Assembly: GCA_907165065.1 (NCBI GenBank)
Contig: OU015524.1
Coordinates: 54,043,295-54,107,294 of the forward strand
DNA: 64,000 bases
Origin: Caprimulgus europaeus
Taxonomy: Eukaryota > Chordata > Aves > Caprimulgiformes > Caprimulgidae
Direction of reading: 5' to 3'
Positions 1-14,000 of the stretch are shown one piece after another. The notes beneath the pieces were generated by a model. That model had not been told where the DNA came from, did not search any database, and was given only the letters and a program-made list of their open reading frames with translations. The first letter of the stretch is position 1. Each line of letters starts with the position of its first letter. The translations under genes and the position numbers were made by a program.

Positions 1-1855
1 CTTGTATCCAGAGCTCTCTCCCTCCAGCTTACCAAGCCTGTAGTTCCTCACCTTGTAAGTACTCTCAACACATATCTACCACAGGTGAAAAAGGTTAAAA
101 ATATATATATATATTAAAAGCTGTGATAATCCAAGACTAGAAACAGCCCTCAAAAAGTGGTTTCGTGGGATGTGGATCATCCCTGTCCAAGCCTTGTCTC
201 TCACAGCTCCTGGGTGCAGGGAGATGTGTGTGAGAGGTCTCCCCTTGGGAGCTTTTCTACTTTGCAATGGAATTATTAAAAATAAGTGAAAGCAGAGAAG
301 GAGTACATGAGTGTAATGGTCTGGAGTTGTAGTTACAGCTCTTGCCTGAAAGAGGACATTCCACACCTGGTTTTCAAATGCAGCTCCACTTTGTTGGGCT
401 GGCGAGGTGCCTCATTCTGGAGGGTGTCTGTGACTCCTGAGCTGTCAGGTAATCCCTGCACTCTGTAATGAGATGCCAGTGTCCTCCAGGCTTTAGGGCA
501 AAGTAGCCTTAGGACATGACTCCTTCCAGCTGACTGGAGTGACTTACTGCTTCGTGTGTTGCATTTGTTGGTCTAGTTAAATTTGCTGTGTAATTAGTGG
601 GTACACTTAGCTACCTCACAGAGTGCTGGCAGGCCCACATGGCAGCAGCTCAGCATCGCTGGAAGCTAAGCCTTTGCGGATTCAGCCCTCAGTGACTGAG
701 GGCGGACTGTGCCTGCATTAGTTGTTGTTAACCAGAAACTTAACTCTGGAAATGACGTAAAGAGAAAACAAACAAAAAAAATCTGTTGTTTGGGTTGGAT
801 CCAGACAGCTGAATCTTCAGTTCTCCTCAGGCAGCGCTCCCAGCAGAACTGTACAACGTGGCAAACAGTTCATGGGAACGAGGTAGCGTGTCAGATGTGA
901 ACTTTTGATTTTTCTCCTCTATTAATATCTGTGGGTTCAGCTGAGGACCAGGCTGCTGCTGTGCTTGTGCGGCAGAGGGCCCTGCTCTGTGGGCTGGAGG
1001 CCAGCGTGCAGCCCGCTGCCGGGGACGGCAGCTGCCTCACCTACGGGCTGTTTCCAAGAGTCTCTCAAGTAACAAAACAGAAATAAAAACAAAACAAACA
1101 CTGCACAACATGAAAAGCCAGAGCGCTTGCCACTTCTGCAGCTGGAAGGAGTACTGCTTCCCTTCCAAGATTGCTATGGTCCAGGAATGCTTTGGGAGCA
1201 GCTGAAACACAAAGCCCCAATCTCGCTCTCAGCGTTTTGCCCGTGCGTTTGATCCAAGTGTGTGCTAACCACCATAGCCACTGCCAAAACCAACCACCAC
1301 CTCCCCCCAATGCGTACATACCTACCCTTATTCTAAAAGTTCTCTCTCCACAAGGAAGTGTTTGCACCAGAAAAGGAGACATGGGAGAAACGTGTTAAAA
1401 GTCATGCTACTAATACTTATAAAAAGAAACTTTATATCCGAGCAGAAGGTTCACAGGTAAGCCCATGGAAACTTAAAAGCTGTGAATGTAACATTACATA
1501 CTCCACCAGAGCTACCTCATGAAGCTACTAAAGGTTAATGATTTAACATTCAGGAAGCAATATAAAGCAAAAGTCCTGTTAGCTCTTATGCCTGCCCTGT
1601 TGCAGGTACTGCAGTCTCTCCTTGCAGGAATGGCCATCATTATTTTTTCCCTTAAATTCTGCAACATGGTTGATTTACGCTGAGCTTAGGCCTACATGAC
1701 TCTATTTGCAGATGTAAGTGTACTGGTGATGTTCAAGCCCTGACACCAAAGCTCTGGTATTACTGAGATTCTAACCTTTCCAGTGGGTTTGGGCCTGTCT
1801 CCACGCAGAAGAAAAAAATTTATCTGCATAAAGGAACTTAAAATATTCTACTTAC

Positions 1856-1875
1856 AAAAAAAAAAAAAAAAAAAA
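1856..1875. repeat. A20 homopolymer
   Basis: Twenty consecutive A. No upstream polyadenylation signal in a suitable position and no recognisable retrocopy precede it, so I call it a simple repeat only. Confidence 0.85.
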
Positions 1876-3531
1876 GTTTCAGGACATATACGAGGGAATT
1901 AGTATGCTTCCAAAAAGAGTCCGACTAGAGCAAAGCCATAGGTGTTATTTCAAGGGAAACTTGTTGCTTAGGCTGCTGTGGTTGAAGTTCGTAAAAACTG
2001 GGTGCCTAAGGTCAAACAGACGCCTGGTGGAATTGGTTGCTCCCAAAACTAGACAGGTTTCAGTAGGAGAGAAAGGTGAGTTGGGATTACAGTTTTGCAC
2101 TTCAAACAGCTTTGTTGTTTATTAAATCCAGCCTTTTAACTTCACCATCTCTGAGATGAATCCTGCGTAGGCTTAGAGGTTCTGGACTCGGCTCTTCCAA
2201 GGTGGATCCCATCCCAGGTAGGCAGAGCCCTTTGCATCCCTGACAAGTTCTACATTCGTTATATTGGCACATGCTATTCTGAAAGTCCCACAAGTTGTAT
2301 TTCCCCATTTAGCCACGAAAAGCATATACAGCCATGCAAGTTTATGAAAACAAAACCTGTATTTATGTCCACAAATCCTGCCTTAAGGGGACACACTTGA
2401 GAATTAGGCTATCAATCTGCTACTATTTCTTTTGCTTTTTGGCTCTGCTGACTCCTGTGACACTGAATATATGCTCACTGGGTACTAAAAGTGAAAGTTA
2501 CAGTTTGTTATGTTTTACCAAAGAATGGGTAAGCTGTTAGGTAATACTAGCATTCACTTTTAAAGTTCTGATTTAAGTGGCTCATTTGCAGTTAGCCAAA
2601 CAAAAACTCCACCACCTATGACTAGTTCTCTGCCTCAGAGAGTGAAACTGAATTACCTCTCCTGCAAGTTCAATGTTGATTAAAAACAAAACATGATGCC
2701 ACCTCAACCATATGGTGATCCTTTCCTGTATAGTACTAGCGGTGTTGTAATAATTTGTATTTTACTCTGATGTCTGTATGCCGGAGTCCCCACTGGAACT
2801 AGCTTGGTACCAAGAGCTGAGGTTAGTTCAGGTTCCAAGTTTTAGCGACAAAGCCAAAAAAAAGAAAAAAAACCCAGCAATATTGTAGTCCATCTAATAT
2901 ACCCTGAGCTGTGAGTAATTTTATAAGTTACAAGTGACTATCTGAGAGCAGGATTAATGAAACCATAGGCAAACGCTGTACACATTTTTATTTTCTTTTA
3001 GCAGCACCAAATTACCTGCCATCCACAGAGGCTACTGCATGAGGAAGACCACATTTGTTGATAGGGATAAGCAGGACTGCTCCCCTCCCGCCCCCACCAT
3101 GATGCTGCTTGTGATAATTTGGGTCTGCTGCTCTTACATTTGAACAGCAAAATATGAGTATCATAAAAGGTGCTTTGGATTTGGAGCAGTGCAGTTTCTG
3201 ATGAGCAGCAGAATGGCTTAGATTAATTCAATTGCACAAATAAGCACTTATGTGCTTAATAAAGTCATCTAATGAAATGAAATGAGAGATGAGAGGCTCT
3301 CTCAATTCATTAAGCCTCTCCCCTTGGAGAGAGACTTTTTTATCCCCCTAGGGCTGGATTTAGAACATGCCTTGGGACCTGTTGCTTCCTTCTGAGTTTT
3401 CTGCTCAGCAATCTGATGACAAAGCAGGAGAGGGTTTCAGGTTGCTGTCTAATACACATGCAAGCCTGAGTCAAAATTTGCCTTTTGGCACATTGGAAAG
3501 ACCTTTGGAATGAGTCCAAGGTGCTCAAAAA

Positions 3532-3536
<5 letters not shown>

Positions 3537-3566
<30 letters not shown>
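3537..3566. repeat. T30 homopolymer
   Basis: Thirty consecutive T, the longest homopolymer in the window. It could be the tail of a minus-strand retrocopy, but the sequence to its right shows no gene-like content or polyadenylation signal in that orientation. Confidence 0.85.
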
Positions 3567-3571
<5 letters not shown>

Positions 3572-6500
3572 GTGTGTTAGCAATTCAGTCAGTCATGTCT
3601 TGCTTCAGGAATAAAGGAGGCTTCTACCTGAGTCTGGGAGGATTGCTGCAAGCTGACATTGTAAGCAATGGCACAAGCTCCCGTACAATACCTGACAGTG
3701 CATAGATGTGCCTCCCCTGGAGCAGACAAGTGTCTGCAACACAGAGTGTTCAAGCTTGCAGGCAAAGCTGGCCAACTGTAGATGTTTCATGCCCAGGAAT
3801 ACGTAAAAGAAACATTTATCCATGCTTGTCTGCATAGATTCAGCCTCACTCCTTGCACCTTTGGATGCTGCATCCTACTGCATCCTGCTGTCATGTTAGT
3901 TGTCTGATGTGAGAGAAGACCAAAGCCAATGTTTTGGCACGTTCTGGTCTCCAGCTCATTGTTCTGTGCTCACTTAGGCGTGTGCAAGAACAAAAGTGGG
4001 TCTGTGATCCCTTGTGCAAGCAGCACCAGAGGAGTAAAGTGTCCCGGAGAAAATGCAGCTAACGAGACACTGATTTGGTGAATACCTCATCAGGGCCTCA
4101 CAAAAATCCCACATTCAAATGGCACACAGAGGTGAGAAAACAAACCAAACAGCTGGAGGCCCTCCAAGCTGGTAACTATTTCTGCTCGTTTTTCCAGGTG
4201 CATCTACTTTGCTGAGCATTTGTGTAAAGTTCCGTGAGGTCAAGACGCTATTTGGAGAAGAAAAATCCAGTTCAGTTGGGGAAGTGAGAGAAGCATCCAG
4301 GCCAGATGCACACTTTGATTCTGAGTAATGTTGCTTTTGAGGCACAAGTAATGAAAGGCCCAGGAGAGCAGGAAAGTACAGAGGCTAACAGTGAGACAGA
4401 TTGCACAGGTGCCATCTTCTTGATATAAGAGAAGTAAATCTAGATAAATTCTATTTAGAGCAAACTGCAAAGATCTGGCAGGTTGGACCCTGAGTCTTGT
4501 GTGAGGTTTGCACAGTGCCAGAGCAGGAAACATTTGATTTCTGTTGTTTTTTTTCTGTTATTTCCAATATCACCCCCAATAGTGCAGCTTACCTCTGTCC
4601 AGTCCTGTGTGTGCTGTGGGGATAACATTTATGGACTATGCCTCTCGTCTTCCTTGGTGCCCTCTCAAGGTGTGCCTGAGCCCCCCAAGTATGGCAGTCC
4701 CTCCCGGCAGCCCAGGCAAAAAAAATACTCCAGAGTATTCCTGGCATGTGTCCACTCTGGCTGTGTTAGGGACACAGAGGAAGGAAAATGGGTCAACCAG
4801 CTCATGGAACACCTGAGATGGTAGTGAGGATTACTGGGAGAGAGAGGTGGGAAAGAAGGAAGGGATGAAGAAACTAGTGGAAAGCTGATGAATGTTATAA
4901 AAATAAGAGCAGCATTTCTACCTTCTGGGAACACAGAGGTCTCGCATTCTCAGGTGTATATTTGGTGTGTATTAGACAAGGCTGTGCCATGCATTTAATG
5001 AGTTAGTTTAAGAAGATGTTTTTCAAAGAGGAACCAGCTAAAAATATATAAAGAATTGGAGGAAAAGAAAAAAGTTCTCATTTATTTCTAAACACTTGAG
5101 GGAACTACATGCTGTTTCCCCCAGAATGGGCATCTTGTGGCTCAGGACAGTTGCTACTAGACAAGGCTCTCAGTGTGGACTGCTGTTCTCTGTTTCTATG
5201 TTGTTCTGAGCAGGCTGTAGCTAACTCCAAATCGCAACAGCACCTGATTCATCCTTTCTCACACATAGCAGTGGGAACATAAAATAGATTGTCGGCTTTC
5301 CTAGACATACAGTTTTTGCTCACTGGCTTAACTTAGAAAGAAAGTAGCAGCTACAAGGTTTGTCATCACCCTTGCATTAACTGCTTCTAAAATCCAAGGG
5401 CTTTTTAAAAACCAACCAAACCAAATCCAAATTGTGAGAGCACTCCAAATGAGCAACCCCACACTTGTTGCTAATGAATCAATCAGCCAAAAACCAGTGT
5501 GAACGTCTCTGAACCACATTCCCACAGAAACTGTGCCACTTGCTGCTGTTACCTGCATCCCATGCAAACCTACACTTTACTTCCAGCTCCCCTTTGATCC
5601 AAAGTGGAATGCAAACAGTAATTGATGTTGGTACAAGGCTCTGAAAATGTAAGCTGCTCTGCAAGTGCTGCTGCTTTCATTTCTGTTAAAAAAGGATCAA
5701 ATACTTGACTAAAGGCCATTTTTGCCTCTATCAATCAATACTTTTAAAAATCACAAAGCTTCAAAACAAATATATAAATGAAGAAAACCTATGAGGACTT
5801 AGAAATGGAAAGGTTATTTAATATTAGCAAAATACACTTGAATCTCTACCAGTTCTCTCCCTTCACTTCGTTGTTTACTGACTTGTTGCCTTTTTTCACA
5901 GAGGGATGTGTCCTACTTTTCTTCAGGTAACCTGGCTGGACTACGGCTGTCCCTGTCTGTGCAGCCCTGAGCCAGGACACAGCTGGGGGATGATGAGAAG
6001 CACTTCAGCCATCACTGTGTCACGCAACGCATAGCTGGTGCCAAACCCATGATCTCCCTTCTGGTGCCCCCAAATCCACGCCTCCCTTAGCTCCCTGCTC
6101 TGGAGGGAAACACCACCACTCTCACTCACCTCAAATTCTGCTGAAGGCTCTGGTGACTTGGGCAGGTGGACTAGGTGAATAGCTAGGCTATTAGCTTAGG
6201 CAGGGTCCATGCCAAATCTGACATATTCTGTGGGTTTGATCTTACAGTGAGAGTCCCATAAATGTTCCTGGAGCAATGCAAACAAGTAGAAGAGGCAGAG
6301 ACACTTGTATGACACACAGCCACGGTCTCGAGAGAAGGTCAAACAGAAGGGAGAGAATTCAGGGAGTTCTGTGCAACTTTTTCTTAAACACAAGAACTGG
6401 ACTTGCACCACTCCAAAAGCAAGTAAAATTCCAAATGAGTAGACACCAAAATTTACATTTTTACCTCCCAAGCCTTCTAAAAACATTAGTGTAAGAGACT

Positions 6501-7659
6501 GTCATCACTGAAACAACCAGCAGCCTTTAAAGACATTAAAATCTTTCGCTCTGCTGATAGACACTGCCATTTGCACTTACAGTTCTCATGTCTTATTTGT
6601 TCTGCTGTTGTCTTGTGCTGGCCACCAACATAATAAAACACCAGCCAAATTATTTACTTGGATAACATTTGCAGTCCAAAGTTGCATGTAGAATATATAA
6701 CTAAAGCCCCCATGGAGTTGTATACAGTGATGTCTCTTCACATGATTGTTCTATTGGACAAGTATTGGATTGCCATCTACTGGAGAGTAAAGAAATAAAA
6801 TCCAACAGACGTCGCCTAGTAAGGGAACTACATTGCCTGTGCATTTTTGGTTTTAACTTTCCCTGCTTCTGTACAATTAATCCAAGTCTGTGATGGCCTA
6901 TAAAATTGTTTCTCTGTTATGGTAAACAGCTTCTGGTCTTCTATCTTCTAAATTAGACCATATAAATACTATTTTTAGAGTAAGGCACTTCAAAAATTTA
7001 AAAAAACCTGTTTCTTCAAAATGAGTATATAAGGTCCATTTAAAGCTGGAATTGCTAGATTAGCAACCAGGAAAAAAATGTTGATAAGGATTAAAGTTTC
7101 TTAGTCCTGAACTTCTGTATTTGTGGGACTTTTGTGGTCTAACACTTATAAGAATGGCTACAGGATAAGTATTACTACCAAAAGACAAGATTACTACTAG
7201 CAGAATTTATGTCAAAGGTAAATTAAAACAAAATATCTAAAGCTTTCTCCCTCAACTATCCCCTTTTGCCTTGTGTAATGAATCTGTATTTAAGCCTACT
7301 CCTATACAGGAATCTCTTGCTGCCTTCCAATTATTTTTTTTTAACTATAAAGTCAAATGTTCTTAGAAGATAGGAAGTAGAAGAATTAAAACAAGTAGTA
7401 CAGCCTCAATTCACCCTACTAAGTGCCCTACAACTGCCTTTGATGGGCTGAACCTGTTTCCTACAGGATGCTCCTCTCCATTGCTGCAGAACCTGACTCT
7501 GCATTAAGAGACTGTCCAAGTGGCAGATTTAAAAGAAGTTAAAAAATTAAATCTGTAAGAGTGTGGACTGCATTACTGCAGAAGTTTGGGGCAGATATCA
7601 AATAACACAGATATGTTCAGTAACAGACTTAGCTATGTGACTTGAGGCTGGTTTGAGTT

Positions 7660-8095
7660 ACAGAATCACAGAATGGTAGGGGTTGGAAGGGACCTCTGGA
7701 GATCATCTAGTCCAACCCCCCCGCCAAAGCAGGTACTTCTAGAGCAGGTTGCACAGAAAAGCATCCAGGCAGGTTTTGAACATCTCCAGAGAAGAAGATT
7801 CCACAGCCTCTCTGGGCAGCCTGTTCCAGTGCTCTGGCACCCTCACAGTAAAGAAGTTTTTCCTCATGTTTAAGTGAAACCTCCTGTGTTCCAGCTTGTG
7901 CTTGTTGCCCCTTGTCCTATTGCTGGCCACCACTGAAAAGAGTCTGGTACTATCCTCTCAACACCCACCACCCTTTAGGTATTTACAAGCATTGATAAGA
8001 TCCCTTCTCAGTCTTCTCTTTTCCAGGCTACACAGACCCAGGTGTCATCCTTTCCTCATAAAAGAGATGCTCCAGTCCCCCAATCATCTTTGACT
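7660..8095 (-). mobile_element. CR1 LINE, 3'-terminal fragment
   Basis: On the minus strand this is the end of CR1 ORF2 plus the 3' untranslated region. The frame at 7739-7933 reads, among other residues, [19 protein letters not shown] and [19 protein letters not shown] and ends CNLL, the standard ORF2 C-terminus. It is followed by the bird-type 3' end (reverse complement of cagaatcacagaatgg at 7660-7675). The copy is truncated at its 5' side near 8095, as most bird CR1s are. The reading frame of the tail is still open over 64 codons, suggesting a moderately young copy. Confidence 0.95.
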
Positions 8096-11000
8096 CTCAT
8101 GCCTGTTAACATAGAAAATATGGGGAAAAAAAAAAACAACAAACAACTTTGCTCAAAAAAACAGATGAAAGCTATTAAAGGGTTGGCTATGCTTCAAGAA
8201 GAACATGCTCCAGCCACCACAACTCTTCTGAGTCCTTCTGCCCACCTGTACCTCTTCTTCCTCCCCGTCTTTCTTTACTTCTCTCCTATGCCAATCCCAT
8301 ATTTTCACTCCCCCTTTTCTCCTCATCACCTCTCCTTGCTTATCTTGCCATTAGAACATCTGCTGAGGTACTTGTTCCAGCCTATTCCTCTCTGCTGAAT
8401 ACCACAGCCATGAGTATTTCACTCAAGACAATTTATTCACTCACTGCTGCTGAGCTCAGCTGGTGCAGCAGGAGAGACGCATTTCGGGGAACATCTCAGT
8501 CAGATCCCGCAGCGTTATGGCAAATCTGCTGAACAGATTCACATGGTGCACAGTGGCTGCAGCCAGCACTAAGACTTGCTTTAAGCTGGACATTTTCAGT
8601 GCAAAATCAGAAAAGTCTTCTCATTACTTAACTTTTATCACGTAATTTTAGCAAGTAAACAAAAAACACAAAAGTTATGAGACCCAGACTTTGCCAATAG
8701 CCATGACCCGAAAGCAATGAGGCAGCAAGTGCTCAGTGACAGAAGAGGAATAAGTACAGCTGATGGGTTGTTATATAATTTTCCCTAATATTTTTTTTCC
8801 TAAATAGTAGAATAGTTTTTCTTATGGGAGAAAACAGATCAGTCTGCTGCAAAACCAGGGGAGTCCAGCCTTCCAGGACTGGCCATTAATACTTATTAGA
8901 ATAGTGTTTATCACATTAATTTAGGGGTGTCCTTTTCAGGAGAAGGTACACTTCTGCTGGTCTCCTTTCCTTGAAAGCAAAGCACCTTGATTTTATTGTC
9001 TGCCTCTCATACAGGCTATCCTGATCTCTGAAGAAAATCTACCACCCATTCTGACTTTGATCTTACTCCACTTTGTAGCAACCTTTACAAGAGGAAAATC
9101 TCAGTGCTAAGCAAAGTATGACTGAAAGGAAAAAAAAAAAAACAACAAACCACTTTGCTATTGGTACAGTTGTCCTCCAGGCACCGAGTCAGGACATCAG
9201 TCTATTGGTTCAATTTTCTATGCAGCAGTTTGGATGTTTTTCTATTTTTATGAGACTGTATTTCTTGAAAACAAAGAGAAAAAGCCAAACAGGGTGGGGA
9301 GCTGGGGAAGTTTCCAAGCAGAGCTCTGGGAGATGGTGTGCAAGAGAGAGAAACCTCAGAAATAATACTCTCTTTATTTTGTCCAATAAATTTTCTGAGT
9401 GGCATCAAAAGAAAAAAGCTCTGCAATTGGCTGTCATTCAGTAACATTTCATGCTACTCTGTGCCATGCCCTTTTGTTTGCTCCCTGTAGCTCCTGCAAG
9501 AATGAATGCCACGTGTGAGCCAGCCATGCCCTGTTGCAGTCCCACCACCGGTGCTACCTGGGTGTTACCACCCCTCCCACCTGCCTGACCAGGCAAGGGG
9601 TGTGCCACCCCCAGCCACTCTCCCTCTGCCCACCCGTGTTTGTGGCCCAACCAGAGCCCCGCCAGCCCCCAGGTTTGATGTGCAGATGCAAAATGGGGAA
9701 GTCTCATGTCTGCTTGAACGCTTCCCTGTCCTCAGATCTTGAAATCTAAGCTTAACAGCAAATTATCACTGTCTTGATTTTGTGTCTTACTGCCAGTGGC
9801 TACTTTATATTTGTCTGAAGATGCATATTCATGTTCCCACTGCCTCATCCTTAGTCAGCTCGTACTAAGCTTGCCTCCACCTGTGGTACAGGCAGCAAAG
9901 AAATTAGCAATTAGCCTGAATGGCCAGCTGTGTCTTGTAGAAATTGAAGCCTTTTGCAAAGGGAGTGGGAGAATGGGAAGTCTGTGAACTATTTTTTTGC
10001 TAGTCCTTTTAATAAACATATTCAGAGACTACAGCCAAGCTCAAGTGTCATTTCTTTAAGTTTTGTTACTTAGTCTTTAAAACAACAAAACATAGCAATA
10101 TTCCACAATATAGATCATTGGGCTGCCCTGAACGGAGGCACCTAGTTCTGCCCATCTTCATTCATCTGTCCTATCTCTGAAAATGATGTGTCTGTTAGAA
10201 TTCTATGCAGCACAGCATAAGGACTGGGATGTTCAGTTTTCATATGAAGAGAGAATAAATAGCTCTGAGGTCTGAAGGGAGAGACTGAGGTAGGATAGGA
10301 TGAAGGCCAGTGAGATGATGAAGGCCAGGGAAAATGTTAATGGAGAACAGTTTGCTCAGGGTCTTCAAAATACAGTGAATCACTGGTATTAAATTAGCAG
10401 GAGGAAATAATTGTTCATGACTGTGTAGTTAAATTGTGGTGTTCCTTACATCAAGCTGCTTCAGAGGCCACGAGAATTAAGGAATTGGAGAGATGGCAGA
10501 ATTTGGCTTCATCTGTGGCTGCTAAAAAGATTATGGCACGAATGTAGGCTTTACATCAGGACACACTTAAACCACACTTAAACAGCTGGGAGAGTATACA
10601 GGGGGAAAGGTCTTGTACTCTTCCCACAAACATAGTTCAGGATGTATCTGAAGGAAAGACACCAAGATGAATAAACCCTCAGTCTGACCTAACACAACTG
10701 TTCCTACATGAATACATTTGGGACAGGTACTGGTAGACTGTAAGGTGCAGCTTGTGTTTTTATTCCTTGTATCTCATTTTTTTCTGCAGTCCAGACTAGC
10801 GGTAACAGCATGGATTTATCCACAGTGGTCAAATACAAGATCGCTTTTCTTTTGGCGAAGAGCAATCTGCAGTACCTCAAACCCCACTTAATTGCCCAGA
10901 AGCCTGTGAGAATTCAAACAAAACAGGAAAGGGCATTCCCATTAAAAACTGAGTAGCTCAATACTGTGTTTACTCCATACGAGTTCTCAAACTTCAACTG

Positions 11001-14000
11001 ATGCCAACAGCGGCAGCAGAGGGATGATCTCTCCTGGCTGACACTCCATTTTCATACAGAACTTATGGAGCTTAGTTTTAATATGTGGCCTTAAACAGAC
11101 ACTGGTTTTCTCCTTCCATGTGATAATGAAGCTTCTGACAAAGCCAGGAGTATCTGAAGAGGAGGAAAAGAAACAGAAGTGTTTTCATTGCAAGGATCAC
11201 CACAGGGAGACTTTGGTGAATTAAGCAGCTGTGCAGAGGGTGACATAAGCGTGTTTCAGACGTTATCATTGCCCTCCTGTCCATTCCTTCCAGCTTTCCA
11301 CTAACGCCTCCCAAAGTGGGAAGCAGAGAAACTATCCACGCCATTTAGTCCAGACAAATTCCAGGCATCTACTTTCTCACTGTTATTCCAATTGCTAACT
11401 TTTCAGGGTCAAAGCAACTTCACAAACTAGAGAAACAACTGCTGCAGCCACTGTCAGACCTCCAGCTCCTCTCTCTGGGAGAGGCTGGGGGCTGCCACGG
11501 CATAGGGGGGAGCCTGGCAGACCATCCTCGGGGCCAGTGGCCGCCCTGCAGTGCTTACCAGCCCACGCTCTGGAAAGTCCCCCCTGGCACATGCTCCTCT
11601 GGGCTCTGCTCCACTACCATTCCCCACAAATAAATGTTTTTTTGCAACCCACAAATCCCACATTCACCACCCACAGCCCATGCATTGAAGTCTGCACCCT
11701 GACATTGTTTTCTGCAGGAAAGCATCTAAAAATCACTCCGATGGTGCCACGTTTTTCTATGAATAGGGTCTGTCGTGATGCAGTGTGTGTGCATGAGGGA
11801 GATTTCCAAGCTTGAGCAATCCATCTGGCAGCAGCACGCAATGCTATAAGATTTGTTTCTGCAGGACGGGACCAAGAGCTGATTTAATTGCATTAGTCAC
11901 CGAGCAGCAGTACCGCTGATCTTGGACCCAGAGCACTGGCTGGCCAGCAAGTCTCATGGTTATTTTAACTTTGTTTGTTTGACCTTTTCAGTGGTCCAGA
12001 CCCCTTGAGGAGCTGAAGAATGCTTCATCCCCTTGCTGTCGCCTCTGAAATGCACAGCGGCTAGGGCCAAGCACTAGGCTGAAGATCAGGATGTGCAGGC
12101 TGAGTAATGGTTCATCTTCACAGGGGAATATTCTGCCTCTTACTGACTGACTCTAAAGAAACCGATTTTAAATAGTGACTGAATTCAATGAGAAAGAAGG
12201 AAATGGAGCTGGCTGGTGTTTATTGCTCTGAGGATCATTAAACATTTCTTTTATTTATTAGCTGTGACATTTCTTTATAGGCAAATAAATTCGCAGATCT
12301 GTAGAACAGAACCAAAACCTGATGTTTAGACCCAGATTCAAGTTTTCCCAAAGCTTGTGGGTGTTAGACTCATGTTATCCACTGATTCAAGCAGGATAAA
12401 AAGAAAGAAACTGAAAAAGGTATGCCCTAAGAGAAAGTTTTCAAAGTCCAGCAGGGCTCTCTCTTTCAGGTAGATCATTTCAAGATACATATTGTGTATC
12501 TAATACCATTACTTGCTGCAATTCCTATTACTGTAGACAAAGCATTGCACAAGTTTAAGTAAATCTCCAAATAATATTTCTAAAAAACTGCTTACTGCCA
12601 GACCATTATTTTTTTAACCTCTTGAGCCAAACTTTCTCAAACTGCACAGCATCTGGGGAGGAAATTATTGCTCAAATTGCCAGTGTCAGGACAGATGCCA
12701 GACAAACTTTGTTTCATAGCAGTGATATCTTGCTCACTGCTGTTTGAACAACTTGTGTCTTGGAGTCCTGTGCTCTTGCTTTCAGGAGAGCACTTGTCAA
12801 AGCTGAGCTGATGCAAGAATTGGTAAATGAGGAACCATAACACAACTTGCCTTTGACTCTTCTCATCAGCTGGATTATTTCCGTACGGCAGGTTCAGAAA
12901 GAAGAGAAAGGCTACAAGGAATTTTGCACCAAATAATCTGTAAAACTGTTGTACTTACAGACAAGTCATATAGAAATAAGGATTAAATATATAAAATTTA
13001 TTATATGATACTTGATATCATGGAACTCCATACCCTTTGGAGTTTGAAAGACCTCCAGAAAAAACACAAATTTGGTAGCTCAAAACAGTTGAATCATAAC
13101 AAGCTGCCACAACAATCTCTGCTTTAATAATCTTTATCTCACAAGATCTTGGTAAAATCTGACAATGTCTTATTTTTAAAAATCCCACACCACTGAGTTG
13201 TGAGATGACAGAGATGATCTAAATGTGCTAATGGGTTATTTGTGCTCACTCCAACACTGAGCTAACAGGCTGATGCTCCCAAAGTTGGAACAATTACCCC
13301 CCAGGGTAAAGCTGCTTTTAGCTGGAAATACTTTACTATTTGAAACTTCCTGATTAACACTTCTCATGATTCTGTAAATAGCTGAGAAGGAAGGCATCTG
13401 TGTCCAGATAAAAGACACTCATGGATTTGCTGTTGGGGAACATGCAGTTCCCAGAGCAGCATTACCAGTGATCCCGTGAGCCAAAGGAGATGACTGTGAA
13501 AATGATGCCTCCGGTGACACAGAGAGTGAGAGGGACAAACAGACGGCCTCACGCAGACACTGGCTCTGGAGGTCAATTAGGACTCTAACTTCTTAGCAAA
13601 ATTTTCAATAGGAAGAAAGGTAACATTTAAATTCCTCCAGATTTATTTTTGGTAGGTTTTACTCTGACCAGGGAGTCAGGGCAAGCAGCTGTGTTTTCAA
13701 AATTCACTTTTATGGTGTGAAATTGCTTTACAATCTAAGGGGAGGGGAGTGAGCTGAGGGTTGGTTTTAGCAGAAAGTTAACATTTCAGACTAAACTTCT
13801 TTTAGCTAACTAAAACATGATAACCTTTCTTCCTGTACCGCCACATAAATGTATATGGTATGGCTCTGTCCCAGCTTCTGAGGTTAAAAGCTCCAACTCC
13901 AGCTCTACTCTGAAAAGATACTCTGTAAAAAAAACACATCCATATTTATTGGTTCTCAGTCACTCAAACCTCAGATCTGCTCATTTAAAAATAAAAAAAG

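Larger units (their letters stand above)
1..7659. other. Intergenic DNA, no supported gene
   Basis: AT-rich, non-repetitive sequence. Open frames are short (at most 113 codons, at 4483-4824 on +) and none shows a protein family I recognise. Simple repeats are an (AT)n run at 100-114, a 20-base A run at 1856-1875 and a 30-base T run at 3537-3566. A CpG-containing patch at about 930-1060 is discussed under findings. By the gene order known in mammals, the 3' side of SASH1 would be the expected upstream neighbour, but I recognise no SASH1 exon or 3' end here. Confidence 0.6.

Noticed and set aside
3537..3850. T30 run as the tail of a minus-strand processed pseudogene
   Set aside because: The sequence to the right contains no polyadenylation signal in the right orientation and no recognisable coding remnant.
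4483..4824. 113-codon + strand frame as a possible gene
   Set aside because: No recognisable domain and composition typical of random frames; a second frame of 69 codons overlaps it.
1..7659. 3' end of SASH1, the gene upstream of UST in mammals
   Set aside because: Expected from gene order only; no exon, C-terminal motif or terminator-like 3' end was recognised.
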